From Prochlorococcus marinus CUG1438 (GTDB lineage: Bacteria; Cyanobacteriota; Cyanobacteriia; PCC-6307; Cyanobiaceae), in the NCBI GenBank assembly GCA_017644325.1, contig JAEPLS010000001.1:868001-932000 (forward strand): a DNA stretch of 64,000 bases. The letters are read 5' to 3'. Positions 38,303 to 47,512 of this stretch are shown here, piece after piece. Made by a program: the position numbers and the translations under genes. The notes beneath the pieces are model-generated. The model was not told where the DNA came from. It searched no databases and saw nothing but the letters and a program-made list of their open reading frames with translations. The stretch's first letter is position 1. Each line of letters starts with the position of its first letter.

Positions 38303-38881
38303 TTAATCGATCACTATAGTCCAGCTTCCTAAATAACTTGAAACTGATTGTCCTTTAGGTTGCCCATATGAGTGGAATTGGTAAAGGCCTGATTTTTTTG
38401 GATTAAAGACTCTGAGAACAATTGCATAACTATCTTTATTCGAGGGTATTGGCTTATAGGGGTATACATCTATTGATCGTAATGATGATTCATCAGTTTT
38501 TATTTCGATATCTGCAGGTATATTTTCTAGGCATTTAGTTCTACTGTCAAACCCTCCTATTTTTACTTTGCAAAAACTTATTTTTTCATTTTTTAGAGTT
38601 GATTTAAAAGTTTTTGGGATGGCTAGATTTATTTTTAAAAGCTCAGCCTTTCTATCAGATGGTCTAAAGAAAAAATATATTTTATTTTTAAATCTTTTTC
38701 TATTTTCTTTTTGAAACCATTTTAATCTTCTGAAGCCAGAGTCTTGGTCCCACTGGAATTCTAAACCAGCATAAGCTTCCTGCTTGTTATTGAAGAATGG
38801 AGTTAAAATTAAAATAGTAGGAATAAGAAGAATCCTTAAAATTTTAAGATTTAAAGCAAATTTCTTTTTCTTATTAAACAT
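38303..38881 (-). CDS. Secreted DUF2808 family protein
   Basis: This 192-residue protein has a basic N-terminus and a hydrophobic segment (about 12-28) followed by an AYA cleavage-like site near residue 37, so it is probably exported. The body matches the cyanobacterial DUF2808 family (IPKTFKSTLKNEKISFCKV, a central CLENIPADIEI and a C-terminal GSWTIVID end). Function is unknown. It sits upstream of rpmH on the same strand with a short gap. Confidence 0.75.
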   Translation of the reverse strand: MFNKKKKFALNLKILRILLIPTILILTPFFNNKQEAYAGLEFQWDQDSGFRRLKWFQKENRKRFKNKIYFFFRPSDRKAELLKINLAIPKTFKSTLKNEKISFCKVKIGGFDSRTKCLENIPADIEIKTDESSLRSIDVYPYKPIPSNKDSYAIVLRVFNPKKSGLYQFHSYGQPKGQSVSSYLGSWTIVID

Positions 38882-38951
38882 TGATTAAATTAATTTTTAA
38901 GTGTTAGTTGAATCTATCCAAATTTAAATTGGAACAATAGTCGTATTAAGG

Positions 38952-39335
38952 TTAACATCTATCGGTTCTTAATTTTGAAGCTCCTCTTAAGTACGGATGC
39001 TTTACAGGAAAATTTGAAGGTAATAAAACTTGTGCCATTAATCTTATACAAAAATCTACATCATTAGACACGTACATTTGTTGACAGTCTAAAAATGCCA
39101 CTGAATTAAGTCCGTTATATTTTCTTGCAATTGAAGCAGGGAAACATGCATCCAAATCTTTAGTTGTGGTAAAAGTAATGGATAATATGTTTGCCTCAAT
39201 AAGATTATTTCGTGAAATCAACTCATCTATTAATTCCACTACAGCATCTTCAATCTCTTTAATAGAATTTCCAGTTGCTGTTGTAGCCCCTCGAATAAAA
39301 GTAATTTTATATTCATCTTTCATTATTTCATACAT
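38952..39335 (-). CDS. aroH: Chorismate mutase, AroH type
   Basis: The monofunctional AroH enzyme turns chorismate into prephenate for phenylalanine and tyrosine. The 127-residue protein has the RGATTA signature near 15-20, an FTTTKDLDACFPA region, and the C-terminal VKHPYLRGASKLRTDR. Length fits AroH. The Met at residue 5 is a possible later start. It lies 6 bp downstream of sppA on the same strand. Confidence 0.9.
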   Translation of the reverse strand: MYEIMKDEYKITFIRGATTATGNSIKEIEDAVVELIDELISRNNLIEANILSITFTTTKDLDACFPASIARKYNGLNSVAFLDCQQMYVSNDVDFCIRLMAQVLLPSNFPVKHPYLRGASKLRTDRC

Positions 39336-39341
39336 GTAGAT

Positions 39342-40151
39342 TTAGGGCTTGTATAACCAAAGTATTTTATTGGATGAATCAATTTCAAAAAAGATGTAAT
39401 TAAAAACTCTTTCAATAATTTTACTACCAGGTATTATGCCGAGTATTTTCTTTTTTTTCTTCCCAAATGTTAGGGGCTGTATTTTAGGATCAATATCAAC
39501 CATTTTTGCAGCAAGTTCCCTCGCAACAAATTCATCTCCGATCTCATCTACCAGTCCAAGTTCTTTTGCTTGTGTACCGGTGAAAATCCTTCCATCTGCA
39601 AATTTTCTTACTTCTTCAACAGGTAAACTTCTTCCTTCAGCAACAGCTTCAGTGAATTGTTTATAGCTTTCATCTATTAGACCTTGTAGGAGTCCTCTAC
39701 CTTCCTCGCTTAGCGGTTTATCTGGAGATAAGATATCCTTAAATACGCCACTCTTAACAGTTTCGAATTTTATTCCAATTTTATCTAATAATTCAGATAA
39801 ATTATTACCTCTTATAATCACACCAATAGATCCTGTAATTGTGCCTGGATTTGCAACAATTTTGTCAGATGCAACTCCAATGTAAACTCCTCCAGAGGCT
39901 GATATGTTTCCAAAACTAGCGATAACTTTACATCCTTTATCTTTTAGTCTTTTAATAGCAGAGTATATTTCTTGACTATCGCCTACCGTGCCACCTGGGG
40001 AATCAATTCTCACGATTAGAGCAGGAAATTCTCTATCCTCAATTTGTTTAAGAGCTTTAAGGACGGAAACTCTTGTGGAACTAGTAATGGGCTCATCAAT
40101 TACAATACGAGCCATTCTTTTTTTTGACTTTCGTCTAAAAGGCCAAATCAT
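39342..40151 (-). CDS. sppA: Signal peptide peptidase SppA, short form (S49)
   Basis: SppA degrades cleaved signal peptides. The 269-residue protein is the single-domain S49 form with RIDSPGG near 48-54, the nucleophile region SASGG at 84-88 (Ser86 likely) and Lys138 in a GVFKDILSP segment as the probable general base. The C-terminus is short with an aromatic stretch. It is divergent from the EamA transporter across a 52 bp gap and is followed by aroH. Confidence 0.85.
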   Translation of the reverse strand: MIWPFRRKSKKRMARIVIDEPITSSTRVSVLKALKQIEDREFPALIVRIDSPGGTVGDSQEIYSAIKRLKDKGCKVIASFGNISASGGVYIGVASDKIVANPGTITGSIGVIIRGNNLSELLDKIGIKFETVKSGVFKDILSPDKPLSEEGRGLLQGLIDESYKQFTEAVAEGRSLPVEEVRKFADGRIFTGTQAKELGLVDEIGDEFVARELAAKMVDIDPKIQPLTFGKKKKKILGIIPGSKIIERVFNYIFFEIDSSNKILWLYKP

Positions 40152-40203
40152 TCTTTTAAGGTAAATACATAAAACTACTTTAAAAAGATTATCAGCAGAC
40201 CTA

Positions 40204-41145
40204 ATGAATTCAATCCTAAATTGGTTTTTAATGATACTCCCTTTTGCACTTTGGGGTACTTCAATGGCGGCGATGACGCCATTAGTATCTAGTGCTGGGC
40301 CTGAGTTTGTCGCTTCTCTAAGATTACTTCCCGCAGGAATTCTTGTTCTAATAACAACATATTTGTTTAAAAGAGATTTGAAAATTTATAAGTGCGATTT
40401 GAAGTGGTTTTTTGTTTTTACCATTATCGATGGGACTTTGTTTCAGCTGTTTTTGACTTATGGTATAGAAAAAACTGGAGCAGGCTTAGGTTCTGTATTG
40501 ATTGATTCTCAGCCACTTTTAGTAGCGATTTTGGCAAGAGCAATTTTTGGGAATTTAATTAATCCAATAGGATGGTTAGGATTGTTGTTTGGCTTAGGTG
40601 GAATAGTGTTCTTAGGAATTCCTCAAGAATTTTTAGAAAAATGGTGGTTAATGTCAGATAGGGCTATCAATGATGTAGCTTTTAACTTTGGAGAACTTTG
40701 GATGCTGGCAGCTTCTCTCACAATGGCTCTAGGAACAATTTTAATAAGGTTCACTTGTACCAAAAGTGATCCAATAGCAGTTACTGGATGGCATATGGTT
40801 TTAGGTAGTTTCCCCTTAATTATTAGGCATTGCTTACAATCAAATTTTCAAATAATCCCCAACTGGTCAATCTTTGATTGGGGACTCATGTCATTTGCAA
40901 GTATCTTCGGAGGAGCAATAGCTTATGGCTTGTTTTTCTACTTTGCAAATAATAAAGAAATAACTGGATTTAGTACTCTTGCTTTTTTAACTCCCGTTTT
41001 TGCTCTTCTAAGTGGAGGTATTTGGTTAGATGAAAGACTTACTATTTTGCAATGGATAGGAGTGGTTTTTGTTCTTATCTCGGTATTTTTTGTTAGCCAG
41101 AGAAGGTCTTTGTGGGAGAATAAATTTACAGACACTACTATTTAA
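40204..41145 (+). CDS. EamA-family (DMT) transporter
   Basis: This 313-residue polytopic protein has about ten hydrophobic segments arranged as two EamA repeats, typical of drug/metabolite exporters. Motifs such as SLRLLPAGILVL near 40 and SVLIDSQPLLVAIL near 95 fit the family. The substrate is unknown. It is divergent from sppA and is followed by a glycosyltransferase gene 28 bp downstream. Confidence 0.88.
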   Translation: MNSILNWFLMILPFALWGTSMAAMTPLVSSAGPEFVASLRLLPAGILVLITTYLFKRDLKIYKCDLKWFFVFTIIDGTLFQLFLTYGIEKTGAGLGSVLIDSQPLLVAILARAIFGNLINPIGWLGLLFGLGGIVFLGIPQEFLEKWWLMSDRAINDVAFNFGELWMLAASLTMALGTILIRFTCTKSDPIAVTGWHMVLGSFPLIIRHCLQSNFQIIPNWSIFDWGLMSFASIFGGAIAYGLFFYFANNKEITGFSTLAFLTPVFALLSGGIWLDERLTILQWIGVVFVLISVFFVSQRRSLWENKFTDTTI

Positions 41146-41173
41146 TTAGTATCTTGGTGTAAAAAGTCTAATA

Positions 41174-42250
41174 ATGCGTATAGTTTTGATCAGTACTCCA
41201 ATAGGTTTCCTTGGAAGTGGCCTAGGCGGAGGGGTAGAGTTGACATTGAATTCTTTAGTTTCGGGTTTGCTCTCTTTGGGTCACTCGGTAGATGTGATAG
41301 CCCCAAAAAATTCTAAATTATGTGATAGCAACAATAAAGCAAAATTACATTTTTTAGAAGGTGAAGATCAAATTAGTTGGCAGCATCAAGATTTCAATTC
41401 TCCGGTAATTATTCCAGATAACTCACTCCTAGCAGAAATGATAGAAAAGGGATTAGACATCGTAAAACAAGCAGATGTAATGTTGAACATGTCTTACGAT
41501 TGGTTACCTATTTGGATGACTCTTAACATAGATAAACCTATCGCTCATATTATTAGTATGGGTTCTGAGAGTTTAGTAATAAATAATTTAATTTCTAAAG
41601 TATATGCTAAATATCCTCATAATTTTGCCTTTCATTCAAAAACACAAGCTAATGATTATCACTTTATAAAAAACCCAACAATAATTGGGAATGGTTTTAA
41701 ACTGGATGATTATATTTTTCAAGATTCAATGAATGGACCTTTGGCTTGGGTTGGAAGAGTGGCGCCGGAGAAAGGTTTAGAAGATGCAGTTTACGTAGCA
41801 GACCAACTTGGTGAAAAACTTAATGTTTGGGGGGTTTTAGAAGATGAGCCTTATGCTTCAAAGATAGAACAATCATTTCCTAAAGGAACTATAAATTGGA
41901 TGGGGTTTTTAGCAACTGATGCATTACAAAAAGAACTGGGTAAATGTAGGGTATTGTTAAATACTCCAAAATGGAACGAAGCTTATGGGAACGTTATAGT
42001 TGAGGCTTTAGCTTGTGGGGTACCAGTTGTAGCGTATAAAAGGGGTGGTCCCAGTGAAATTATTCAGCACGGCCAAACAGGATTTCTCGTTGATGCTGAT
42101 GATAAAGAAAACATGCTTCACTATGTAAAGATTATTTCAAAAATTAGGCGTAAAAATTGTAGAGAATGGGTTGAAAAAAATGCTTCCACAAATATATTTG
42201 CTAACAAGGTTGTGAACTGGCTTAATAAGGTAATCAACGCGTATAAGTAG
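41174..42250 (+). CDS. Glycosyltransferase family 4 (BGluT-like)
   Basis: This 358-residue GT-B protein has a conserved N-terminal LISTPIGFLGSGLGGGVELT loop and a donor motif EAYGNVIVEALACGVPVVAYKRGG near 275-300. The N-terminus resembles the Synechococcus UDP-glucose:tetrahydrobiopterin glucosyltransferase (BGluT), so a pteridine glucosyltransferase role is plausible. This is recalled similarity, not a checked match. It precedes the ArnT-like gene by 14 bp. Confidence 0.75.
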   Translation: MRIVLISTPIGFLGSGLGGGVELTLNSLVSGLLSLGHSVDVIAPKNSKLCDSNNKAKLHFLEGEDQISWQHQDFNSPVIIPDNSLLAEMIEKGLDIVKQADVMLNMSYDWLPIWMTLNIDKPIAHIISMGSESLVINNLISKVYAKYPHNFAFHSKTQANDYHFIKNPTIIGNGFKLDDYIFQDSMNGPLAWVGRVAPEKGLEDAVYVADQLGEKLNVWGVLEDEPYASKIEQSFPKGTINWMGFLATDALQKELGKCRVLLNTPKWNEAYGNVIVEALACGVPVVAYKRGGPSEIIQHGQTGFLVDADDKENMLHYVKIISKIRRKNCREWVEKNASTNIFANKVVNWLNKVINAYK

Positions 42251-42264
42251 AATTAATATAGTAA

Positions 42265-44070
42265 ATGATTTTTTTTAACTCAAAAAAAAGGGTTATAACC
42301 TCTTTTATAATTTTAATTTCCGGGATTATTATATTAATTTTGGATTTAGGGACAACAGGGTTGGTAGATGAAACTCCTCCTTTATTTGCCGCTACTGCTC
42401 GAGCAATGAGTGAATCTGGTGATTGGTTAACTCCAAAAGTTAATGGGATGTTCCGTTTTGATAAGCCTCCACTGATTTATTGGATGATGGGTTTTTTTTA
42501 TTCGTTACCAGGAAATGAGATTTGGGATAGTTTAGGGACACTTTCAGCAAGACTCCCGTCAGCTTTGGGATCATTATTTGTAATGTTGATGATTGGAGAT
42601 ACATTGTTTTGTTGGCCACAGAAAGGTGATAGGGAATTGCTTACCCCAATTGTCGCTTCATTAGCTTTTGCTCTTTCTCCATTGATAATTGTCTGGAGTA
42701 GAACTGCTGTAAGTGATGCTCTATTAACTGGAACTTTAGGGATTAGCCTTCTTTTATTTTGGAGAAGAATGGCAAGTAATAATAATGATCATTGCATCTC
42801 AGCATGGGTATTTTTAGGTTTTGCAATTTTAACTAAAGGACCTGTAGCATTTGTTTTAACATTTTTTACCATTACCTCTTTTTTATTAACTCAAAAGGAT
42901 TGGAGAAGTTTGCTTTACAGGATAAATCCCAAGAAAGGATTGCTTATAACAACTCTTATAAGTTCTCCCTGGTACATTTTAGAACTAATAAAGGAAGGCA
43001 AGCCTTTTTGGGACAACTTTTTTGGTTATCATAATTTCCAAAGATTTACATCAGTTGTTAATAATCATGCAGAACCTGTCTGGTTTTTTCTTTACATAAT
43101 GATATTGGCTTCATTACCATTCACACCTTTTCTTTTTCACGGTATATTTGAAGCTTTTAAGGATTTTTTGGATGGTCTTAAAAAAACTCGTCCAGTTTAT
43201 GAAACTTTAAATATATATTCTCTATGCTGGTTAACTTCAGTTTTAATATTTTTTAGTATTTCTGCTACTAAATTACCAAGTTATTGGCTGCCTGCGATAC
43301 CAGCAGCCTCAATTCTGATAAGTAATAGTTTTATAAATTTAAGAAAACAAAATAAAACTTATAGGTATTTATGGATTTTTTATATTTTGATTTTGTTTGG
43401 AGTCGCACTAGCATTATTTTTCTCAAATAGTTGGTTAGGTTCCATAAACGATCCCGAAATGCCAAATTTAGCTTCTGATCTACTAAGCTCTGGAATAATT
43501 TTCAAAGCTAAGTTGTTTTTCTCTTTATTTACAATTCTTTCTATAATTTTATTTTCTTTGAAATTTAAAAATATCTTTATTTATCTTCAAATATTACTTT
43601 TAATTGGACAATCTTTTTTAATGTCTCCAATTAGAAAATTAGTAGATACTTCAAGGCAATTACCTTTGCGTAATATCTCAAAATTAATTTTAGGTATTCG
43701 TGAAGGTAAGGAAACATTAGCAATGATTGGGATAAGAAAACCTTCTTTACATTATTATTCTGGACAAATAGTTTTTTATGAACCAAGTACCAAAGAAGGA
43801 TTAATTAATCTGTCAGAAAGATTAATTACTGATAGGAGAATAAATTATAAAGATCAACCTAATTATGAATACAAATCTTTATTGGTTGTGATAGACAATT
43901 ATTCTTCAAAAAAACTTCATTGGTCAAATATTAATCATCAAGAATTGGGGGAATTTGGGATTTATAATTTATGGCGTATTCAGAAAAGTGATTTGAATAA
44001 ATATTCGGATTTTCTAATTCAAAACGGTTATAAATCAGATTGGAAAAATAGAAAAGTTGAGAAGTTTTAA
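42265..44070 (+). CDS. Polyprenol-phosphate sugar transferase (PMT/ArnT, GT39/83)
   Basis: This 601-residue membrane glycosyltransferase uses polyprenyl-phosphate sugar donors to modify a periplasmic acceptor such as lipid A or a protein. It has about ten membrane spans and an early acidic motif (VDETPPLFAATARAM, near 33-47) in the first periplasmic loop, plus a KPPLIYWMMG segment, as in ArnT. The sugar donor and acceptor are unknown. It follows the BGluT-like gene and its 3' end overlaps the convergent small gene by 4 bp. Confidence 0.85.
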   Translation: MIFFNSKKRVITSFIILISGIIILILDLGTTGLVDETPPLFAATARAMSESGDWLTPKVNGMFRFDKPPLIYWMMGFFYSLPGNEIWDSLGTLSARLPSALGSLFVMLMIGDTLFCWPQKGDRELLTPIVASLAFALSPLIIVWSRTAVSDALLTGTLGISLLLFWRRMASNNNDHCISAWVFLGFAILTKGPVAFVLTFFTITSFLLTQKDWRSLLYRINPKKGLLITTLISSPWYILELIKEGKPFWDNFFGYHNFQRFTSVVNNHAEPVWFFLYIMILASLPFTPFLFHGIFEAFKDFLDGLKKTRPVYETLNIYSLCWLTSVLIFFSISATKLPSYWLPAIPAASILISNSFINLRKQNKTYRYLWIFYILILFGVALALFFSNSWLGSINDPEMPNLASDLLSSGIIFKAKLFFSLFTILSIILFSLKFKNIFIYLQILLLIGQSFLMSPIRKLVDTSRQLPLRNISKLILGIREGKETLAMIGIRKPSLHYYSGQIVFYEPSTKEGLINLSERLITDRRINYKDQPNYEYKSLLVVIDNYSSKKLHWSNINHQELGEFGIYNLWRIQKSDLNKYSDFLIQNGYKSDWKNRKVEKF

Positions 44071-44318
44071 CAAAGCTTTTTTTTAAGAATAGCGTTTTTC
44101 AGATCATTAAGGCTACATTTACTTGGGATTTCAATTTCATTCAAATCTTCAAGTAATTCCAGATCAATAACAGAATCTTCAGCTAAAAAACTAAAAACTT
44201 CATTAATGCTTATCCCCATATCGTCAGCCATCTCTGAGATGAGTCTTAAAGTATCCCTCCTCACAGATATCCTTAGCTCTAAAGGAATATATTCATTTTC
44301 AGGATTTGCTGACTTCAT
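44067..44318 (-). CDS. Small ribbon-helix-helix-like protein of unknown role
   Basis: This 83-residue protein has an early LRISVRRDTLRLISEMADDMGISINEVFSFL segment that could be a ribbon-helix-helix DNA-binding fold, and an acidic middle. It is not a confident match. It is convergent with the ArnT-like gene and overlaps it by 4 bp. It starts with an ATG at 44318. Confidence 0.45.
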   Translation of the reverse strand: MKSANPENEYIPLELRISVRRDTLRLISEMADDMGISINEVFSFLAEDSVIDLELLEDLNEIEIPSKCSLNDLKNAILKKKLC

Positions 44319-44391
44319 AACCTAAATCTTAAGACATTATGTAGTTATCAGGATAAAATCTTTACAATTTTGATCAATTATGCATTTTTAT

Positions 44392-45264
44392 TTAATTAAA
44401 TGCATTCATGAAAATTGTCAAAAGTGGAATAGTCACTATTGAAGTTAAAGTTGTAGTAAAAAGAATTTTTGAAGCGACCTTTTGTTTCACTCCATAGGCT
44501 TCTGCCATTAAGATGGTTGATATTGCAGTTGGAGTTGCAGCTTGTAATATCATTGCCGATGATTGATAGAAGTCATAATTTAAAAAATTACTTAATAAAA
44601 AAACAATAAAAGGAAGAATAAATAACTTTAGTAAAATTGAATATTTAATTTCTTTATTAAGATCAAAAGTCTTACCTTTTTGATTGGTTATTAATCCAAG
44701 TCTTGTTCCAACGATTATTATTGCCAAAGCAATTACTATTCTTGCAGGTACCCAAAGATAATTTCCTAATATCCCATCTATTTGGAAAATATATGCTACG
44801 AGTACACCAATGATTCCTCTTGATGCGGGACTATTTATCAAAGCATTAAATAACCCTTTGATATATGGCAAGTTGTTGTTTTGGGATTTTCCTTGAAGAA
44901 AAAAAGGTCCAAAAATCCAAGCGAATAGTGTGGTACCTAAATCAAATCCAATAGTAAAGTTTATAGTCGTAGATGGAAGAAGAGCTATTGCAATTGGTAT
45001 TCCAAGAAATGATGTATTACCAATTAAGCCTGCAAGTTGAAAAGTGTAATTTGGAAGTCTGTTTTTAAATGCTGGAAATATATTTATAAGAACTAATAAA
45101 AATCCTATTAATGAAAATGCCAGGGTTGCACTTTTTATAAGGTTTATATCTATTCCCTCTTTTAATAAAAGGCCCATCACACTTAACGGTATCCCAAATC
45201 TTATTAAAGGTCTTGCAATATATTCAGATATCTTGGGATTCTTTTTCCCAAGGGAAAAACCCAA
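44392..45264 (-). CDS. AEC-family membrane transporter, start uncertain
   Basis: This protein belongs to the auxin-efflux-carrier-type (AEC/MTR) transporters, with about nine to ten spans in the 290 residues shown. The first usable start is a TTG at 45264. The frame continues upstream to a stop at 45334-45336 and encodes a good hydrophobic first helix there, but no ATG, GTG or TTG begins it. An ATT at 45322-45324 would restore the full helix. The substrate is unknown. Confidence 0.75.
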   Translation of the reverse strand: MGFSLGKKNPKISEYIARPLIRFGIPLSVMGLLLKEGIDINLIKSATLAFSLIGFLLVLINIFPAFKNRLPNYTFQLAGLIGNTSFLGIPIAIALLPSTTINFTIGFDLGTTLFAWIFGPFFLQGKSQNNNLPYIKGLFNALINSPASRGIIGVLVAYIFQIDGILGNYLWVPARIVIALAIIIVGTRLGLITNQKGKTFDLNKEIKYSILLKLFILPFIVFLLSNFLNYDFYQSSAMILQAATPTAISTILMAEAYGVKQKVASKILFTTTLTSIVTIPLLTIFMNAFN

Positions 45265-45382
45265 TATTAAGAAAGGGATAATATTTATAAATAGAGAGTA
45301 GATAGTATTAATTAAATATTTAATAAAGCAATATTAACTCGTCAGAGCGCAGTCAAAAAGTTTTTAATCATGCATGGGCAAT

Positions 45383-45607
45383 TTAAATTATTTTCCATAT
45401 TGCTTTTTCGGGAATTATTGGTGATTTATATAAATCTTCAGGTTCTCTAGTCGAAACTCTCCAATTTGGAACTCTACAAGTTACATATGAAGGACTTTCA
45501 ATTAAAACCCCAGGATTTTCATCAAAAGTACAAGTAAAGCCTTCTTTCCAATAACCACCCTTATTGAGAGAGCCTCTAAACCAAACCCAGCATTTTGAAG
45601 TTTTCAA
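45383..45607 (-). CDS. Small protein of unknown function, TTG start
   Basis: This 74-residue protein has several Trp and Cys residues (WVWFRGSLNKGGYWKEGF, CTFDENPG, CRVPNW) and no membrane span. The start is a TTG at 45607. It resembles short cyanobacterial proteins but I do not recognise a family. The spacing of its three Cys residues does not make an obvious metal site. Confidence 0.5.
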   Translation of the reverse strand: MKTSKCWVWFRGSLNKGGYWKEGFTCTFDENPGVLIESPSYVTCRVPNWRVSTREPEDLYKSPIIPEKAIWKII

Positions 45608-45693
45608 GACAGGTAATTTTTATTACATCATAATTAATTTCAAGTAAATTATTAGTAATTTATTTCTATGAGGTATTTTTATTTAAATTAACT

Positions 45694-45951
45694 TTAAACT
45701 CTTGAAAAATATATTTTGGAGAATAATATTAATAGATTTAAAATTAGGGTAATTAAATTTGCTATCAATATTGGTATGGAAGAGATCTTATATCCGTAAA
45801 TAATCCAAGAAAATACTCCAATAATAAACATTATTAAAGTTGTCAAAGAAACATCATCCGCTTTTTTTGTTTTTAATGTCTTAATTAATTGAGGCAAAAA
45901 CGCAGTTGTTGTTAAGATTGCCGCAAAATATCCGAATATATCAATATTCAT
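45694..45951 (-). CDS. SemiSWEET-type sugar transporter
   Basis: This 85-residue protein has three hydrophobic spans and the SemiSWEET/PQ-loop signature FLPQLIKTLKTKKADDVSLTT near 19-39. SemiSWEETs form dimers that move sugars across the membrane. The substrate is not predictable. It lies 16 bp downstream of the thioredoxin-fold gene and could be cotranscribed. Confidence 0.85.
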   Translation of the reverse strand: MNIDIFGYFAAILTTTAFLPQLIKTLKTKKADDVSLTTLIMFIIGVFSWIIYGYKISSIPILIANLITLILNLLILFSKIYFSRV

Positions 45952-45967
45952 GAAAATTTCTTAAAAA

Positions 45968-46735
45968 CTATCCTTTAATTAATTTAGACAAAAAGTCTAA
46001 TGGATCCCGCATATTTGAGGAATATCCAAGTACATCACTTGAAAAAAATTTATAAATTACTTCGTTAGCGTCATTCAACAAAAATGTAGCTCCTCTTTGA
46101 GGTAGGTATTCTTCTTGAAGAATATAATCGTCCCAATTTTGGATTATTTCTTTCATGTTATTTAATCTAAATGTGGCCAATTCAAATGGTCTTAAGTAAC
46201 CATCCCCAAATACCTCTTTAAACGAGTTACCTGAAAATTTTAGGAATTTTAGAACGTCAATTTTGTCAAATTCTGAATAGATTTGCTTTGCTTCACGGTC
46301 TCCTGTGTAACCTCTAAAAACTTCTTTGATTGTTTTTAGAGAATTTATTCCAGAAAGCATCAAAAGCATATTGATCCATCCACCTAAACCTACATCCAAA
46401 CCTCTTGAAAGGTTGAGATTATTGTGGATTTGGTTATCTGAGACAACTATTAAGTTGTTTAAAGGAAAGCCAGTAAATTTACAGAATTTTTCTTTCCCTT
46501 TTTGATTGCCAATAGCAACGCCAAAAATATCTAAATCAACAATTCGTTGACTATCGATAAGATTTTTTAAATTTATTGCATATTCAAAGCTATCGAAATC
46601 TCCCAATAAACCAAATAAAATAATTAATTTGAATTTTCTATTCCCTTTAAAGTTGAATTCTTCAACAAGACTATTGATATCTTTTTGAAAATTGTCAGTC
46701 ACGATGTTGTAATGTTTTTGATAATTTATCTTCAA
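45968..46735 (-). CDS. AhpC/TSA-2-like thioredoxin-fold protein without the usual cysteine pair
   Basis: This 255-residue protein resembles the peroxiredoxin-like AhpC-TSA_2 group. The site where a CxxC or peroxidatic Cys would follow the first strand instead reads LFGLLGDFDSFEYA near 41-54, and only one Cys occurs further on. It may therefore lack peroxidase activity and serve another role. It is divergent from flavodoxin across a 108 bp gap. Confidence 0.6.
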   Translation of the reverse strand: MKINYQKHYNIVTDNFQKDINSLVEEFNFKGNRKFKLIILFGLLGDFDSFEYAINLKNLIDSQRIVDLDIFGVAIGNQKGKEKFCKFTGFPLNNLIVVSDNQIHNNLNLSRGLDVGLGGWINMLLMLSGINSLKTIKEVFRGYTGDREAKQIYSEFDKIDVLKFLKFSGNSFKEVFGDGYLRPFELATFRLNNMKEIIQNWDDYILQEEYLPQRGATFLLNDANEVIYKFFSSDVLGYSSNMRDPLDFLSKLIKG

Positions 46736-46843
46736 AAAATTTTTCTTACTTTAATTAGTATAAAATCTTACATGAAAAAGTTTTTAAAGAAATTTATTTA
46801 TCTTTTTTAGATTTTATTATTTTAAGGTAAACATTTTGAAGTT

Positions 46844-47368
46844 ATGACTGTAGGAATTTATTACGCAACTACAACTGGAAAAACTGAAGACGTAGCTGAT
46901 CGTCTCCACAACTTTATTTCATCAGCAGAAGCTCCTAAAGATGTATCTGATGTGGATGATCTTTCAGAATTAGAAAGTCTTGATGGAATCATCTGTGGGA
47001 TACCTACCTGGAATACTGGAGCAGATGAAGAAAGATCAGGAACTGCCTGGGATTCAATATTGGAGGATATTGGTGAACTAAGTTTATCCGGTAAAAAGGT
47101 TGCAATTTTTGGTTTAGGAGATTCTTCTACTTATACAGAAAATTATTGTGATGCTATGGAAGAACTTCATAGCTATTTCATTAAGGCTGGTGCTGAAATG
47201 GTTGGTTACGTAGATAAATCAACTTATACATTTGATGAGTCGAAAAGCATCATTGGAGAAAGATTTTGTGGATTGCCTCTTGACGAAGATAGTGAATCTG
47301 ATTTGACTGATTCACGTCTTGAAACCTGGGCTTCACAGCTAAAAGTTGAAATTCCATCATTGGCATAG
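46844..47368 (+). CDS. isiB: Flavodoxin
   Basis: Flavodoxin replaces ferredoxin as a soluble electron carrier when iron is short. The 174-residue protein has the FMN phosphate loop ATTTGKTEDVADRL near 8-21, a long-chain flavodoxin layout with GIPTWNTGADEERSG and GLGDSSTYTENYCDAM segments, and a normal length. The next gene, 144 bp downstream, encodes a Pcb antenna protein, as in other iron-stress loci (isiB with isiA/pcb). Confidence 0.95.
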   Translation: MTVGIYYATTTGKTEDVADRLHNFISSAEAPKDVSDVDDLSELESLDGIICGIPTWNTGADEERSGTAWDSILEDIGELSLSGKKVAIFGLGDSSTYTENYCDAMEELHSYFIKAGAEMVGYVDKSTYTFDESKSIIGERFCGLPLDEDSESDLTDSRLETWASQLKVEIPSLA

Positions 47369-47512
47369 GCTTACCTAGATATTGATTTCCCAATTTGTAA
47401 CATTTGTTCTTCTTCAATATGTTTTATTTACATAAGTAATTAAATCTGTAAAGAACATGTAAAAAAACACACTGATTTGGAATAAGTTCAATTTGCTGTT
47501 TATTTAAATCAA

